Assembly: GCF_015704865.1 (NCBI RefSeq)
Contig: NZ_JADQTO010000007.1
Coordinates: forward strand, 372,001-436,000
DNA from: Actinoplanes aureus
GTDB taxonomy: Bacteria; Actinomycetota; Actinomycetes; Mycobacteriales; Micromonosporaceae
Reading direction: 5' to 3'
DNA length: 64,000 nucleotides
Of this stretch, positions 1-12,613 are shown one piece after another. A program made the translations under genes and the position numbers. The notes under the pieces were generated by a model that was not told the origin of the DNA, ran no database searches, and saw only the letters and a list, made by a program, of their open reading frames with translations. Numbering within the stretch: position 1 is the first letter of the stretch; the number at the start of each line of letters is the position of its first letter.

Positions 1-630
1 GCCGACCGGGGTCGGGTGGCCCTTCTCGTGCTCGGCCACCAACGTCGCCATCGCGTGCTCGACCACACCGATCAGGACCGCCTTCACCGAATCGCGGTGC
101 CGCGCGTCGCACATCATCAGCGGCACCCGGGCCGGGATGGCGAGCGCCTCGCGGACCTCCTCCGGCTCGTAGCGTGGTGCGCTGTCGAAGCAGTTCACCG
201 CCACCAGATATGGCAGGTGCCGGTTCTCGAAGTAGTCCAGCGGGGCGAACGCGTCGGTGAGCCGCCGGGTGTCGACGAGCACCGCCGCACCGACCGCGCC
301 CCGGATGAGCTCGTCCCACATGAACCAGAAGCGAGTCTGTCCTGGCGTGCCGAACAGATACAGGATCAGGTCGTCGGCCATGGTGATCCGGCCGAAGTCC
401 ATCGCGACCGTGGTGCTGCCCTTGCCCGGCACCTTCGACGAGTCGTCGATTCCGGCACCGGCCGCGGTCATCACAGCCTCGGTCGTCAGCGGTTCGATCT
501 CGGAGACCGCACCGACAAGCGTCGTCTTGCCCACACCGAAGCCGCCGGCAACGACGATCTTCGCGGAGGTGATCTCCATGGGATGCGTCCCCGTACGCAT
601 CCCGACCGGTTCAGAGCTTGCGAAGTCCAC
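1..630 (-). CDS. Conservon GTP-binding protein (CvnD type), C-terminus cut by window edge
   Basis: Small Ras/MglA-like GTPase, the fourth member of a conservon, expected to act at the membrane with its partner kinase and roadblock protein. I chose the GTG at 630, which overlaps the end of the DUF742 gene by 20 bases. The frame stays open to base 1 (210 codons), so only a few residues are probably missing. A P-loop GGFGVGKTT lies near residues 29-37, and a switch II-like FGTPGQTRFWFMWDE follows. The family is named in Streptomyces conservons. The upstream target of the signal cannot be read from the sequence. Confidence 0.88.
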   Translation of the reverse strand, partial: MDFASSEPVGMRTGTHPMEITSAKIVVAGGFGVGKTTLVGAVSEIEPLTTEAVMTAAGAGIDDSSKVPGKGSTTVAMDFGRITMADDLILYLFGTPGQTRFWFMWDELIRGAVGAAVLVDTRRLTDAFAPLDYFENRHLPYLVAVNCFDSAPRYEPEEVREALAIPARVPLMMCDARHRDSVKAVLIGVVEHAMATLVAEHEKGHPTPVG

Positions 631-973
631 TCAACACCCTTCCCAGCAGATCCATCCGCTCCGTGAAACCCGTCCGGGGAGCGGCACTGTGCAGCTGTAA
701 CAGCCCATCGGCGACCATGTCGGCGACGAGCACCCGAGTCACCCCCAGCGGTAATCGGGTGAGTGCCGCGAGTTCGGCGAGCGATTGGGGCTTCGGCTCA
801 CACAGCACGGCGATGCGGTACTTGTCGTGTCCGGCGAACCGTGCTTCCTGCACGGCGGCCGAACTGGCGATCAGAACCGCCTCGATCGGGATGTCTCTGA
901 TCGGTTCGGTCCGGCCGCGCGTGACCGCGTACGGCCGCACCAGGTTGCCCCGGGGATCATGCGGCTCTGTCAT
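611..973 (-). CDS. DUF742 family protein (CvnC type)
   Basis: A protein of 120 residues with the family hallmarks: an N-terminal LVRPYAVTRGRTEP stretch and a winged-helix-like middle (PQSLAELAALTRLPLGVTRVLVADMV, given here only as a span near residues 62-88). The DUF742 family always accompanies roadblock and GTPase partners in conservons. A DNA-binding or adaptor role is suggested for it but not shown here. It starts 42 bases after the roadblock gene and overlaps the GTPase start, so it is probably translationally coupled to it. Confidence 0.88.
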   Translation of the reverse strand: MTEPHDPRGNLVRPYAVTRGRTEPIRDIPIEAVLIASSAAVQEARFAGHDKYRIAVLCEPKPQSLAELAALTRLPLGVTRVLVADMVADGLLQLHSAAPRTGFTERMDLLGRVLSGLRKL

Positions 974-1015
974 GTCGCGGTCACCTCGTCTCCGCCGGGG
1001 TTTGGGCCCCGGCGC

Positions 1016-1423
1016 CTAGTGGCTGACGGCCTCGCGTGCCGCCGGCGACAACGCCGCGCCGACGCGTTCCACCAGCAGCGCCATCTCGTAGCCGACCTGG
1101 CCGACGTCGCAACTGCGCGCCGCCAGCACGGCCATCGAGGAACCGTCGCTGATGGACATCAGGAAAAGATAGCCGCTGTCCATTTCGATGATGGTCTGTT
1201 GCACCTTTCCCGCGCTGAACATCCGTGACGCGCCGTCGGTGAGACTGACCACGCCGGAGGTGATGGCGGCGAGCTGGTCCGCACGGTCGCCTGGCAGATC
1301 CCGGGACGAGGCCAGCAGGATGCCGTCCGCCGAGACCGCGATGACATGCGCGATTCCGGCGACGCTGTCGGCGAAGTTGCTGAGCAGCCAGCCCATGTCA
1401 TGCATGGTGGGGGGCCTGGTCAC
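1016..1423 (-). CDS. Roadblock/LC7 domain protein (CvnB type)
   Basis: A 135-residue single-domain roadblock/LC7 protein. The typical core is visible: GIAHVIAVSADGILLASS near residues 23-40 and an ITSGVVSLTDGASRMF helix region near 59-74. In bacteria such proteins bind MglA-like GTPases and probably control their GTP cycle. The start overlaps the end of the kinase gene by four bases, which fits stoichiometric coupling of sensor and regulator. Confidence 0.9.
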   Translation of the reverse strand: MTRPPTMHDMGWLLSNFADSVAGIAHVIAVSADGILLASSRDLPGDRADQLAAITSGVVSLTDGASRMFSAGKVQQTIIEMDSGYLFLMSISDGSSMAVLAARSCDVGQVGYEMALLVERVGAALSPAAREAVSH

Positions 1424-4293
1424 TGTTCGCTCTCCTTAGGAAACCGTGGTGCCGCGGCGGCGGTATCGGCAACGCCGTCCGTCCGCCCCCGTTGCACCCC
1501 TCGGTGGTACGCGGACAGCAGTCCGCGCACCTCGTCAGGGCTGCGACGGTTCTGCGCCCGCTGCGGCGACTGCACCCCGCCGGGTACGAGTTGCGCCTGC
1601 GGGACCCGCTTCGGTAGCCCGGATCGTGTGATTCCGCCGTCCCGGGGCGCGGCCGCGGCCATCGCCCGGTTCCAGCCTTCGTCAGCCGCCGTCCGCCAGC
1701 GATCCTCATTGGAGGTACGTGGCTTCGGCACTCCATTGTGCTCGCCGGCCGCCGGAGCCGGCGCCGGGGGCGGAGGCGGAGCTGGGGAGCGCTGCGCGAC
1801 CGGTGGACTCGACGCCGGCACGGCGGACACCGACACGGCCGGAGCCCGATCGGGCGGCGGCGCGTAACCCGCCGTCGGCATGCCCCACTGATCGGCCGGA
1901 GTGTCTCCGCCCTCGAACCAGCTGTGCTGCATCTCCACCTGAATCGGTACGGCCTGCGGCGGCACCTCCGGCAGCGACGGCAGCGCGGCCATCGCCGCTC
2001 CCCAGCCCGGCGCCGTGACTCCGGCCGGTGTCTCCACCGGCATCGGGCTCCGGGTCGGCAACGGCGTCTCGACCGGGCTCGGGCTCCGAGCCGCCAGCGG
2101 CGCCCGGTCCGGCGTCTCCACCGGCTTCGGGCTCCGGCTCGGCAGCGGCGGCCGATCCGGCGTCGGGCGGAGGTCCAGATCGGCCGGCGGAGCGACCGGT
2201 TGCAGCAGCGGGCGGATCGGCGGTCGTGCCGGAGCCTCTGCCGGCGCGGACCGGATCGGCGGCCGTGGCTCCGGAATCCGCGGTGCGCCGGTGGCGATCT
2301 GCGGCGGCGGTCCCGGCCGGGTCCAGCTCGCCGCCCGTACCGGCGCGGGCGGGGCACCCGGCATGACCACGATGTCGGCCGGGATCCGCACCTCGGCGAT
2401 GGTGCCGCCGTCGTACCCCGGCCGCAGCTCGACGCCGATACCGTGCCGGGCGGCGAGGCGCGCGATCACCGCGAAGCCCATCAGCCGGAACGCCGAGACG
2501 TCCACCTGGGCAGGCTCGGCGAGCCGCCGGTTGATCAGCTCCATCTGGTCGGCGGAGATGCCGAGTCCGCGGTCCTCCACCTGGACCATCGCGTGGTCAC
2601 CGGAGCGACCTCCGTGCGCGACCACCACGGTGTTCGGCGGGGAGAACCGGGTGGCGTTGTCGAGCAGCTCGGCGATCAGGCGGACCACGTCGTTGACGGC
2701 GGCCGCGGCGACCAGGACGTCGGTGTCGGCCGTGCCGAACTCGATCCGGTGGTAGAGCTCCACCTCCGACTGCGCGGCCCGGAGCGCGTCGATCAGCAGC
2801 GCGTCCTCCCGCCGCGGTGCGCCCACCTCGGCACCGGCCAGGACCAGCAGGTTCTCGTCGTTACGGCGCATCCGGGTGGCCAGGTGATCGAGTTCGAAGA
2901 GGCGGGCCAGCCGCTTCGGGTCCTCCTCCAGGCGCTCGATCTGGTCGAGTTCGCCGATCATCCGGTCGACCAGGGACTGACTGCGCCGGGCCAGGCTCAG
3001 GAACATCGTCGACACGCTCGTACGCAACGCGGCCTGCTCGGCCGCGACCCGGATCGCCTCCCGGTGCACCATGTTGAACGCCTCGGCGACCTGGCCGAAC
3101 TCGTCGGATTCGGTGACCGGGATCGGGTCCCGGGTCTGCGCGACGATCCGGTCGACACCGCCGTCGCCGAGGTTCTCGGCGTCCTGCAGCCGGTGCACGG
3201 CGTCGGGCAGGTCGCGGTTGGCCACCGCGAGGGCACCCTCGCGCAGCCGCCGGACCGACAGGTGCAGCGATCGGCCCAGGTAGAACGCCATGGCAAGGGC
3301 CGCGATCAGGATCAGCAGCACCACCACGAACTCCAGCGTGGCGCGCTGGGAGCTGCTCGTGCTGCCGTCCTCCGCGGCGGTCACCGCCTGCGCTTCGAGT
3401 TGCCGCTCCACACCGCGGAACAGCTCGATGACGTCCGTGAAGAGGGCGGTGATGTCGGCCGGCGAGGCGGCGGCCGGTCCGGTGAGCCGGGCCACGAGGC
3501 CGTCAGCCTCGGTCAGCGTCTCGTCGCCGAAGGCCGAGTCGACCAGGGCGACCTGCTGGGGACGGGCGATCGAACGGAAGTCGGTGAGCGCGTCCGCCCG
3601 GACCGCCTGCAGGGCGATCAGGGCCCGCTGCCGTTCAGCGCCGGCGTCGCCGGTCACCCGTGCCACGTACGTCTCCGCCGCCTGCTCCGCCGCGGCCGCC
3701 TCGGCCTTGGTGAACGCGGCGACCGCGCGCAGGTGGTCCGCCACGTCGCCGGGCTCGGCGATCTGACTCAACGTCGCCTCGTACCCGCCCAGGCCGGCGA
3801 GGGTCTTGCTGTACCGCTCGGCGACGTCCGTCGCGGCGAGGCCGTTCCGCTCGTTGATGCCGGCGCGGGTCTCGGCCAGCGCGGTCAGTTCCCGATCGAT
3901 CCCGGCCAGCCGGTCGTCGACCCGGGACGGCACCTCGGTGATCTCCGCCCGGCTGGTACGGAAGACCCGCACCTGCGCGTCCACCGACTTGACCGCCTCC
4001 CGGAACCCGGTGGCCGCCGTGTCCGGTGACCCCAGGTACGCCAGCGCCGCCATCCGCTCGTCGTGCACCAACCGGGTCAGGTTGGACAGGTCGGATCCCA
4101 GCTCGGCGAGGTCGGCGACCTGGCCCGCGTCACTCGCCCGCTCACCGACGTCGACCAGCCGTACGGCGGCCAGCCCGACCACCGCGGCCAGGGGCAGGAA
4201 CAACAGGCCGGCCAGCTTGGCACGGATCCGCGCGTCCCGTAGGCGCGGGAAGCCACCACGTCGCGCAGCCAGGGTCGAGGATCCCGTGCTCAC
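1420..4293 (-). CDS. NIT-domain sensor histidine kinase of a conservon (CvnA type)
   Basis: A 957-residue membrane sensor kinase. TM1 lies near residues 28-46. It is followed by an extracellular nitrate/nitrite-sensing-like helical domain to about 318, TM2 at 320-339, a HAMP region to about 417, an atypical H-box around H470 (FELDHLATRMRRNDENLL), an N-box LIAELLDNATRFSPP at 539-553 and a G-box VEDRGLGIS at 572-580. Residues 645-957 form a long Pro/Ala/Arg-rich tail. The GTG at 4293 has a good AAGGAG five bases upstream. It is the first gene of the four-gene conservon. The ligand is unknown; the NIT name alone does not prove nitrate sensing. Confidence 0.9.
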   Translation of the reverse strand: MSTGSSTLAARRGGFPRLRDARIRAKLAGLLFLPLAAVVGLAAVRLVDVGERASDAGQVADLAELGSDLSNLTRLVHDERMAALAYLGSPDTAATGFREAVKSVDAQVRVFRTSRAEITEVPSRVDDRLAGIDRELTALAETRAGINERNGLAATDVAERYSKTLAGLGGYEATLSQIAEPGDVADHLRAVAAFTKAEAAAAEQAAETYVARVTGDAGAERQRALIALQAVRADALTDFRSIARPQQVALVDSAFGDETLTEADGLVARLTGPAAASPADITALFTDVIELFRGVERQLEAQAVTAAEDGSTSSSQRATLEFVVVLLILIAALAMAFYLGRSLHLSVRRLREGALAVANRDLPDAVHRLQDAENLGDGGVDRIVAQTRDPIPVTESDEFGQVAEAFNMVHREAIRVAAEQAALRTSVSTMFLSLARRSQSLVDRMIGELDQIERLEEDPKRLARLFELDHLATRMRRNDENLLVLAGAEVGAPRREDALLIDALRAAQSEVELYHRIEFGTADTDVLVAAAAVNDVVRLIAELLDNATRFSPPNTVVVAHGGRSGDHAMVQVEDRGLGISADQMELINRRLAEPAQVDVSAFRLMGFAVIARLAARHGIGVELRPGYDGGTIAEVRIPADIVVMPGAPPAPVRAASWTRPGPPPQIATGAPRIPEPRPPIRSAPAEAPARPPIRPLLQPVAPPADLDLRPTPDRPPLPSRSPKPVETPDRAPLAARSPSPVETPLPTRSPMPVETPAGVTAPGWGAAMAALPSLPEVPPQAVPIQVEMQHSWFEGGDTPADQWGMPTAGYAPPPDRAPAVSVSAVPASSPPVAQRSPAPPPPPAPAPAAGEHNGVPKPRTSNEDRWRTAADEGWNRAMAAAAPRDGGITRSGLPKRVPQAQLVPGGVQSPQRAQNRRSPDEVRGLLSAYHRGVQRGRTDGVADTAAAAPRFPKESEQ
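2027..2136. repeat. Three imperfect 26-base repeats in the kinase tail
   Basis: Units at 2027-2052, 2063-2088 and 2111-2136 differ at only a few bases. Spacings of 36 and 48 bases keep the reading frame. On the coding (minus) strand they give a repeated RSPxPVETP peptide in the proline-rich tail of the sensor kinase. They look like a slippage-prone minisatellite in a disordered segment. Confidence 0.75.
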
Positions 4294-4812
4294 GACATCT
4301 CCTTCACGGTCAGCCGGCTCGCCGGAGGCTGCGGTCCGGCCCCGTCCAGTGCCCGCAGCAAAGCCCGCGCCGTTTTCGGCACGGCGGCGATTTCACCAGA
4401 ACGCCGGTGCGTTTGGGAAGCCTGGATCCTCCCGGAAACACCATCGCTGTCCAGGTGATAACCACGCGCGGGCGCTGATCTCGACAGCACCCCCGAGGTT
4501 GACGTGCGCGAATGCGTCACCCGCAACCGTCCGTGATGTCGCGGTTACCGAACACCATCACGATTCCAACCACTATGTGAGACTTCCGTCTCGCTACCTC
4601 GGCTTTCAAGGGGTCTCACGTTCGCAAGGATTGCCCGGAGACGACGGACTCGCTGTCCGTGCCGCTTAGTGTCCACTGCGGACAGTCGCCCTGGCAAATG
4701 TTCCGTACGTCGCCCACAAATCACTCTGCGTATCGAGAATTCGAGATCGCGACTTTAGGCTGTCTTAAGAACGGGGTACCGGACTGGCGCGTCGCGCCGG
4801 ACATTCCGTACC
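4294..4812. other. Divergent intergenic region, no gene seen
   Basis: About 520 bases lie between the conservon kinase (minus) and the membrane protein (plus). The stretch around 4550-4780 is visibly less GC-rich than its surroundings and should hold both promoters. A short inverted repeat GAGAC-TTCC-GTCTC sits near 4579-4592. A minus-strand frame of 78 codons ending at 4290 has no recognisable domain and I do not accept it as a gene. Confidence 0.5.
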
Positions 4813-4821
4813 GTGCCCGGC

Positions 4822-6351
4822 ATGGCATTTCGGAGCTGGGTGAAGCTGTTGGCCACGACTTCCATCGCGGCAGCGGTGGTGGGAGCGGGTCAGCTCGGCA
4901 TCGCCTACGGCCTCGGCATGGTGCGACTCGACCAGGACCTCGACGTCACACTCCGTGATCAATGGACGTCACAGCTCGCCTGGGTCGCCTGGATCACGAT
5001 GACCGCCGCCGCCGTCGCCGCGATCATCGGCACCGGTTTCCGGCCCAGGTGGCGCCCGCAACCGGTCGGCCCCGGCGGAGCCCTCGCGATGGGTCTCGCC
5101 GCCGGTCTCGGCGCGCTGGCGGTGCTACCGCTCACCATGCAACCGGCCCGGTCCGCCCAGGTCGACGGCGTCCAGCCGGTGCTGGTGATCGGGATCTGCG
5201 CCGGCCTCGGCGCCGCGGCGGGCATCTTCGTCGCCTGGGCCGCCGCGGCGAAGGCGGTGGCCCGGTGGAACCTGGCCACGCTGACCGTACTGATCTGGGT
5301 CGTCGCGCTCGTCTCGGTGGCGCCGTCCCTGCTGCCCGGTCGCACGCCCACCGCGGTACGCCTCGGCGTGCTCGACGGCAGCCTGATCCCGCCGGCGATC
5401 GCCGAGCGCACCCCGTTCCTCACCATGCCGGTCCTCGCCCTGCTCGCCGGCCTGGTGCTCGGCTGGATCGCCCGCGGCCGGCAGATGTCCACGCTCGCCG
5501 TCGCCCTCACCGGGCTGGCCGGTCCGGCCGTGCTGACGGTCGCCTACCTGATCGCCGGCCCCGGCTCGGCGACCGGGCTCAGCCTCACCCCGTACTGGGC
5601 GGCGATGACCGCGAGCGGCGCCGGCGTGCTCGGCTCGGTCCTCGCCGCGATCCTGCGCGGTGCCCCCGAGGGCAAGCCCGCCGAGCAGCCGGGCAAGCCC
5701 GGCGACGCCCCGTCCGGCTCGACACCCGAGCCCACCGCCGGCCGCCCGCCGCTGCCCCAGCGGAAGAACGTGCCGACGAAGTCGGCGATCGCCGCGGTCG
5801 CCGCGGCGGCGGCGAAGCGTCCGGACGCTCAGCTCCGCCCCTCCGACACCGGCGTCTTCGCCGCGCCGGACCGGCCGCACCCGCTGGCGGACCTGGCCAA
5901 CAGCACGCCGGCCAACGCGGCCACCTCACCGTTCACCACCGGCACCGGTACGCCGTTCGGCCAGGCCGCCCCGGTGAACCAGCCCTCGGCCGGGACCGTC
6001 TATCCCGCGTCCCAGTCCTCCCCGGAGGCTGCCGAACCGCGCTTCTCCGGCCAGCAGAACCGGAGTAGTGGACCGGTGGCGAGCCTGCGCCGCGGTTGGC
6101 GTACCCGCCGCCCCGACCCGGAGCCCACGCCGGCCGCGCCGACGCCCGCCGCGCCCACCCCGTCGTTCGACGGGTTCGCCGCCGCCCAGCCCGGCCCCCG
6201 CACCGGCATCGACACCGCCGAACACCCCCGGGCTACCGCGCCCACGCAGCGCACGCCGCTGGTCCCCGACGCGATCATCCCGCCGGCCGCACCGAAGACC
6301 GGCCGGGACTCCGAATACGTCAACTGGGTGAACGGCCTGGGCAGCAACTGA
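4822..6351 (+). CDS. Multi-pass membrane protein with proline-rich cytoplasmic tail
   Basis: No family recognised. From the GTG at 4813 the frame has 512 residues. I prefer the ATG at 4822 (509 residues) because a TACCGT -10-like hexamer at 4809-4814 ends seven bases before it, fitting a leaderless mRNA, and no ribosome binding site is visible. About eight hydrophobic segments lie in the first 280 residues. They are followed by a roughly 230-residue Pro/Ala/Thr-rich, mostly uncharged tail that ends YVNWVNGLGSN. It is transcribed divergently from the conservon, but a functional link is only a guess. Confidence 0.75.
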   Translation: MAFRSWVKLLATTSIAAAVVGAGQLGIAYGLGMVRLDQDLDVTLRDQWTSQLAWVAWITMTAAAVAAIIGTGFRPRWRPQPVGPGGALAMGLAAGLGALAVLPLTMQPARSAQVDGVQPVLVIGICAGLGAAAGIFVAWAAAAKAVARWNLATLTVLIWVVALVSVAPSLLPGRTPTAVRLGVLDGSLIPPAIAERTPFLTMPVLALLAGLVLGWIARGRQMSTLAVALTGLAGPAVLTVAYLIAGPGSATGLSLTPYWAAMTASGAGVLGSVLAAILRGAPEGKPAEQPGKPGDAPSGSTPEPTAGRPPLPQRKNVPTKSAIAAVAAAAAKRPDAQLRPSDTGVFAAPDRPHPLADLANSTPANAATSPFTTGTGTPFGQAAPVNQPSAGTVYPASQSSPEAAEPRFSGQQNRSSGPVASLRRGWRTRRPDPEPTPAAPTPAAPTPSFDGFAAAQPGPRTGIDTAEHPRATAPTQRTPLVPDAIIPPAAPKTGRDSEYVNWVNGLGSN

Positions 6352-6464
6352 AGACTCGCTGAACGCCGGTGGAATGACCGGACCGGGAGGTACCGCGCAG
6401 CCGCACGGCCGATGACGATGATCGATGTCCGGGTCTTCCCCCTCGATGGCATCGGAGTCCGATC

Positions 6465-6884
6465 ATGCTGTCCCGAATCGGCCGGCTTCTCTCCGGCTTG
6501 GCCCTGGTATTCGCCCTCTCCGGCACCGCGCTGGTCGCCCCAGCGGTGGTGGCGCCCACGCACACCGACGCGGCACAGGCCGCCGTCCACAACAGCTGCA
6601 CCATCAGCCGTTGTGCCGCGGCCCGCACCGCCTACAACGGCTGGGCCTCGCTCGGCTGGCCGACCAGCGCCGGTTGGTACGCCTGGCCGTACGGCAACTA
6701 CAACTACACCGGCGGCCGTTTCTACAACCGCGAGGGTCAGCTGCCGTCGGCCACCTACGGCGAGTACGACGTCTACTCCCGCAATCGGGGCGCGGCCCGC
6801 GACGCGTACCGGATCGTGGTCAATCGCAGCACCCGGGTCGCCTACTTCACGCCTGATCACTACGTGACCTTCTACCGGCTCTGA
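6465..6884 (+). CDS. Secreted guanyl-specific ribonuclease, barnase/RNase Sa family
   Basis: A 139-residue precursor. A Sec signal peptide (MLSRIGRLLSGLALVFALSG...) probably ends at AQAA near residue 40. The mature part carries the N1/T1-type RNase core: GGRFYNREGQLP, then YGEYDV with catalytic Glu100, the base Arg116 in AYRI, and His132 in TPDHYVTF, all aligned with barnase E73, R83 and H102. It should cleave RNA after guanosine outside the cell. GGAG eight bases before the ATG supports the start. No barstar-type inhibitor gene lies nearby. Confidence 0.88.
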   Translation: MLSRIGRLLSGLALVFALSGTALVAPAVVAPTHTDAAQAAVHNSCTISRCAAARTAYNGWASLGWPTSAGWYAWPYGNYNYTGGRFYNREGQLPSATYGEYDVYSRNRGAARDAYRIVVNRSTRVAYFTPDHYVTFYRL

Positions 6885-6888
6885 GGAA

Positions 6889-6918
6889 CGCGGCGGCCGT
6901 CGACAGACGGCCGCCGCG
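6889..6918. terminator. Bidirectional hairpin between convergent RNase and thiC genes
   Basis: A perfect 13-bp stem (CGCGGCGGCCGTC / GACGGCCGCCGCG) with a GACA loop lies between two convergent stop codons. There is no U tract on either side, as is usual for actinobacterial terminators. Confidence 0.7.
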
Positions 6919-6935
6919 CCATCAGGACAGCGTGA

Positions 6936-8531
<1,596 letters not shown>

Positions 8532-9295
8532 TCAGGCGGACCAGCCGAAGTGGTCCAGCGGACCGGGCCCCTGCCCCAACTTCCAGGTGCTGCCGCCGCG
8601 CAGCCCGCGCCGGACGTAGTCCTTGGCCGCGGCGACCGCCGCCGGCACCGGATCGCCCGCGGCCAGGCGTACCGCGATCGCCGACGAGAACGTGCAGCCG
8701 GAACCGTGGTTGTTCACCGTCGGTACCGGCTCGCCCGGCAGCAGAGTGGTCTCTCCGTCGAGATGCAGAACATCGAGCGCCAGCTCACTCCCGGTCACCA
8801 CGACCGCGCGCGGCCCCAGCGCCGCGAGCTCGGCTGCCGCCGAGATCATTTCCTCGGCCGTCTCGACCGGCCTGCCCAGGAGGGCGCCGGCTTCATGCCG
8901 GTTCGGTGTCAAGACGCAGGGGTACGCGCTGAGCACGCCAACCACCGCGACCTCTCCGAGACGGCTCCCGGCGGTGGCCACCAGAACCGGGTCGACGACC
9001 AGGTTGGGCAGCGCGTCCGCCCGCTCGGCGATCACCTTCGCCACGTCCGGATCCGAGATCATCCCGATCTTCACGGCCGCCACCGGCAGGTCGGACAGCA
9101 CCGCGTCGAGCTGCGCCGCCACGATCTCGGCCGGCACCGGATGGATCGCGGTCACACCGAGCGTGTTCTGCGCCGTGATCGCGGTGATCACCGAGGTCCC
9201 GAAGGCGCCCAGCGCCGCGAACGTCTTCAGATCCGCCTGGATCCCGGCACCACCACCGGAATCCGACCCCGCGATCGTCAACACCACCGGCGGAT

Positions 9296-9299
<4 letters not shown>
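8532..9299 (-). CDS. thiD: Hydroxymethylpyrimidine/phosphomethylpyrimidine kinase ThiD
   Basis: A 255-residue ribokinase-fold kinase that phosphorylates HMP and HMP-P to HMP-PP, the pyrimidine partner for thiamine phosphate synthase. Typical blocks are [18 protein letters not shown] near the N-terminus and [14 protein letters not shown] near residue 195, with the anion hole and catalytic region. The start overlaps the end of the TenI-like gene by four bases. No TenA domain is fused. Confidence 0.95.
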
Positions 9300-11889
<2,590 letters not shown>

Positions 11890-11893
<4 letters not shown>

Positions 11894-12474
11894 GGCAGCG
11901 CCGCCAGGAACTCCGCAACCGCTCCCTTCGGGTCCACCGCGAAGGCGGCGACCGCCGCGACACCGTGCACCGCGAGCAGCGGCACCCGTTCCGCGGTGAT
12001 GCCACCGATCGCCAGGACCGGCGTGCCCGGAACCGCCTCGGCCACGGCCGCGATCGCGGCCGGCCCGAGCGGCGGTGGCAGCCCGTCCTTCGTGGTTGTC
12101 TGGAACGCCGGACCGACCCCGAGGTAACTGGCGCCGTCAGCGACCGCCGCGCGCGCCGCAGCCGGGGTCCGGCAGGTGGCTCCGACGATCACACGCGGCC
12201 CGAGCACCCGGCGGGCGGCCGCCACCGGTAGGTCGTCGGCGCCCAGGTGGACCCCGTCCGCACCGGCCGCCAGCGCGACGCCGACCCGGTCGTTGACCAG
12301 CACCATCGTCCCGGCCGACCGGCAGACGCCGACCGCCGCGACGGTCAGCGCATAGGCCTGCGCGTCATTGCTCTTCACTCTGATCTGGACGGCGACGTCA
12401 TCCAGGCCGGCGACACCGCGAACCACGTCGATCGAGTCGGTTATGACGTGGATCCGAGGGAAAGACCTGTGCAT
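11890..12474 (-). CDS. thiE: Thiamine phosphate synthase ThiE
   Basis: Joins HMP-PP and thiazole phosphate to thiamine phosphate. It has 194 residues with the canonical blocks VQIRVKSNDAQA, VLVNDRVGVALAAGADGVHLG (catalytic-site VNDR and GVHLG near residues 78-98), VGATCRT and GVGPAFQTTTKDG. First gene of the thi operon. The ATG is six bases after GGAGGAG, which forms the 3' edge of the TPP riboswitch, so translation is probably switched by thiamine pyrophosphate. Confidence 0.94.
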
Positions 12475-12480
12475 GAAGCA

Positions 12481-12572
12481 CTCCTCCCTGCGCCGGCATT
12501 ACCCGGATCAGGTTCGACGGTCGGGGGCCGCATCAGCCCCCCTCTCAGCCCGGTGCCCGGGCTCCCGTGGGG
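12481..12572 (-). promoter_or_regulatory. TPP (THI-box) riboswitch controlling the thi operon
   Basis: On the minus strand the conserved THI elements appear in order: GGGAGCCC, CTGAGAGGG, then CCTGATCCGGGTAATGCCGGCG and AGGGA. The 3' end runs into the GGAGGAG ribosome binding site of thiE, so the likely mode is sequestration of that site when TPP is bound. No separate terminator hairpin lies between the aptamer and thiE. Confidence 0.96.
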
Positions 12573-12586
12573 TTTGTTGTAACCGG

Positions 12587-12592
12587 ACCCTA
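12587..12592 (-). promoter_or_regulatory. Candidate -10 element of the thi operon
   Basis: TAGGGT on the minus strand lies about 15 bases before the riboswitch, at a suitable distance for a transcript that begins with the aptamer. The -35 region is weak (TTTTC-rich). It also lies within a small inverted repeat (12584-12601). Confidence 0.35.
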
Positions 12593-12613
12593 ACCGGTCC
12601 GTGACGAGAAAAG

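Noticed and set aside
4290..4526. 78-codon minus-strand frame just upstream of the conservon kinase
   Set aside because: No RBS, no domain, ends inside the kinase start region. Probably the kinase leader.
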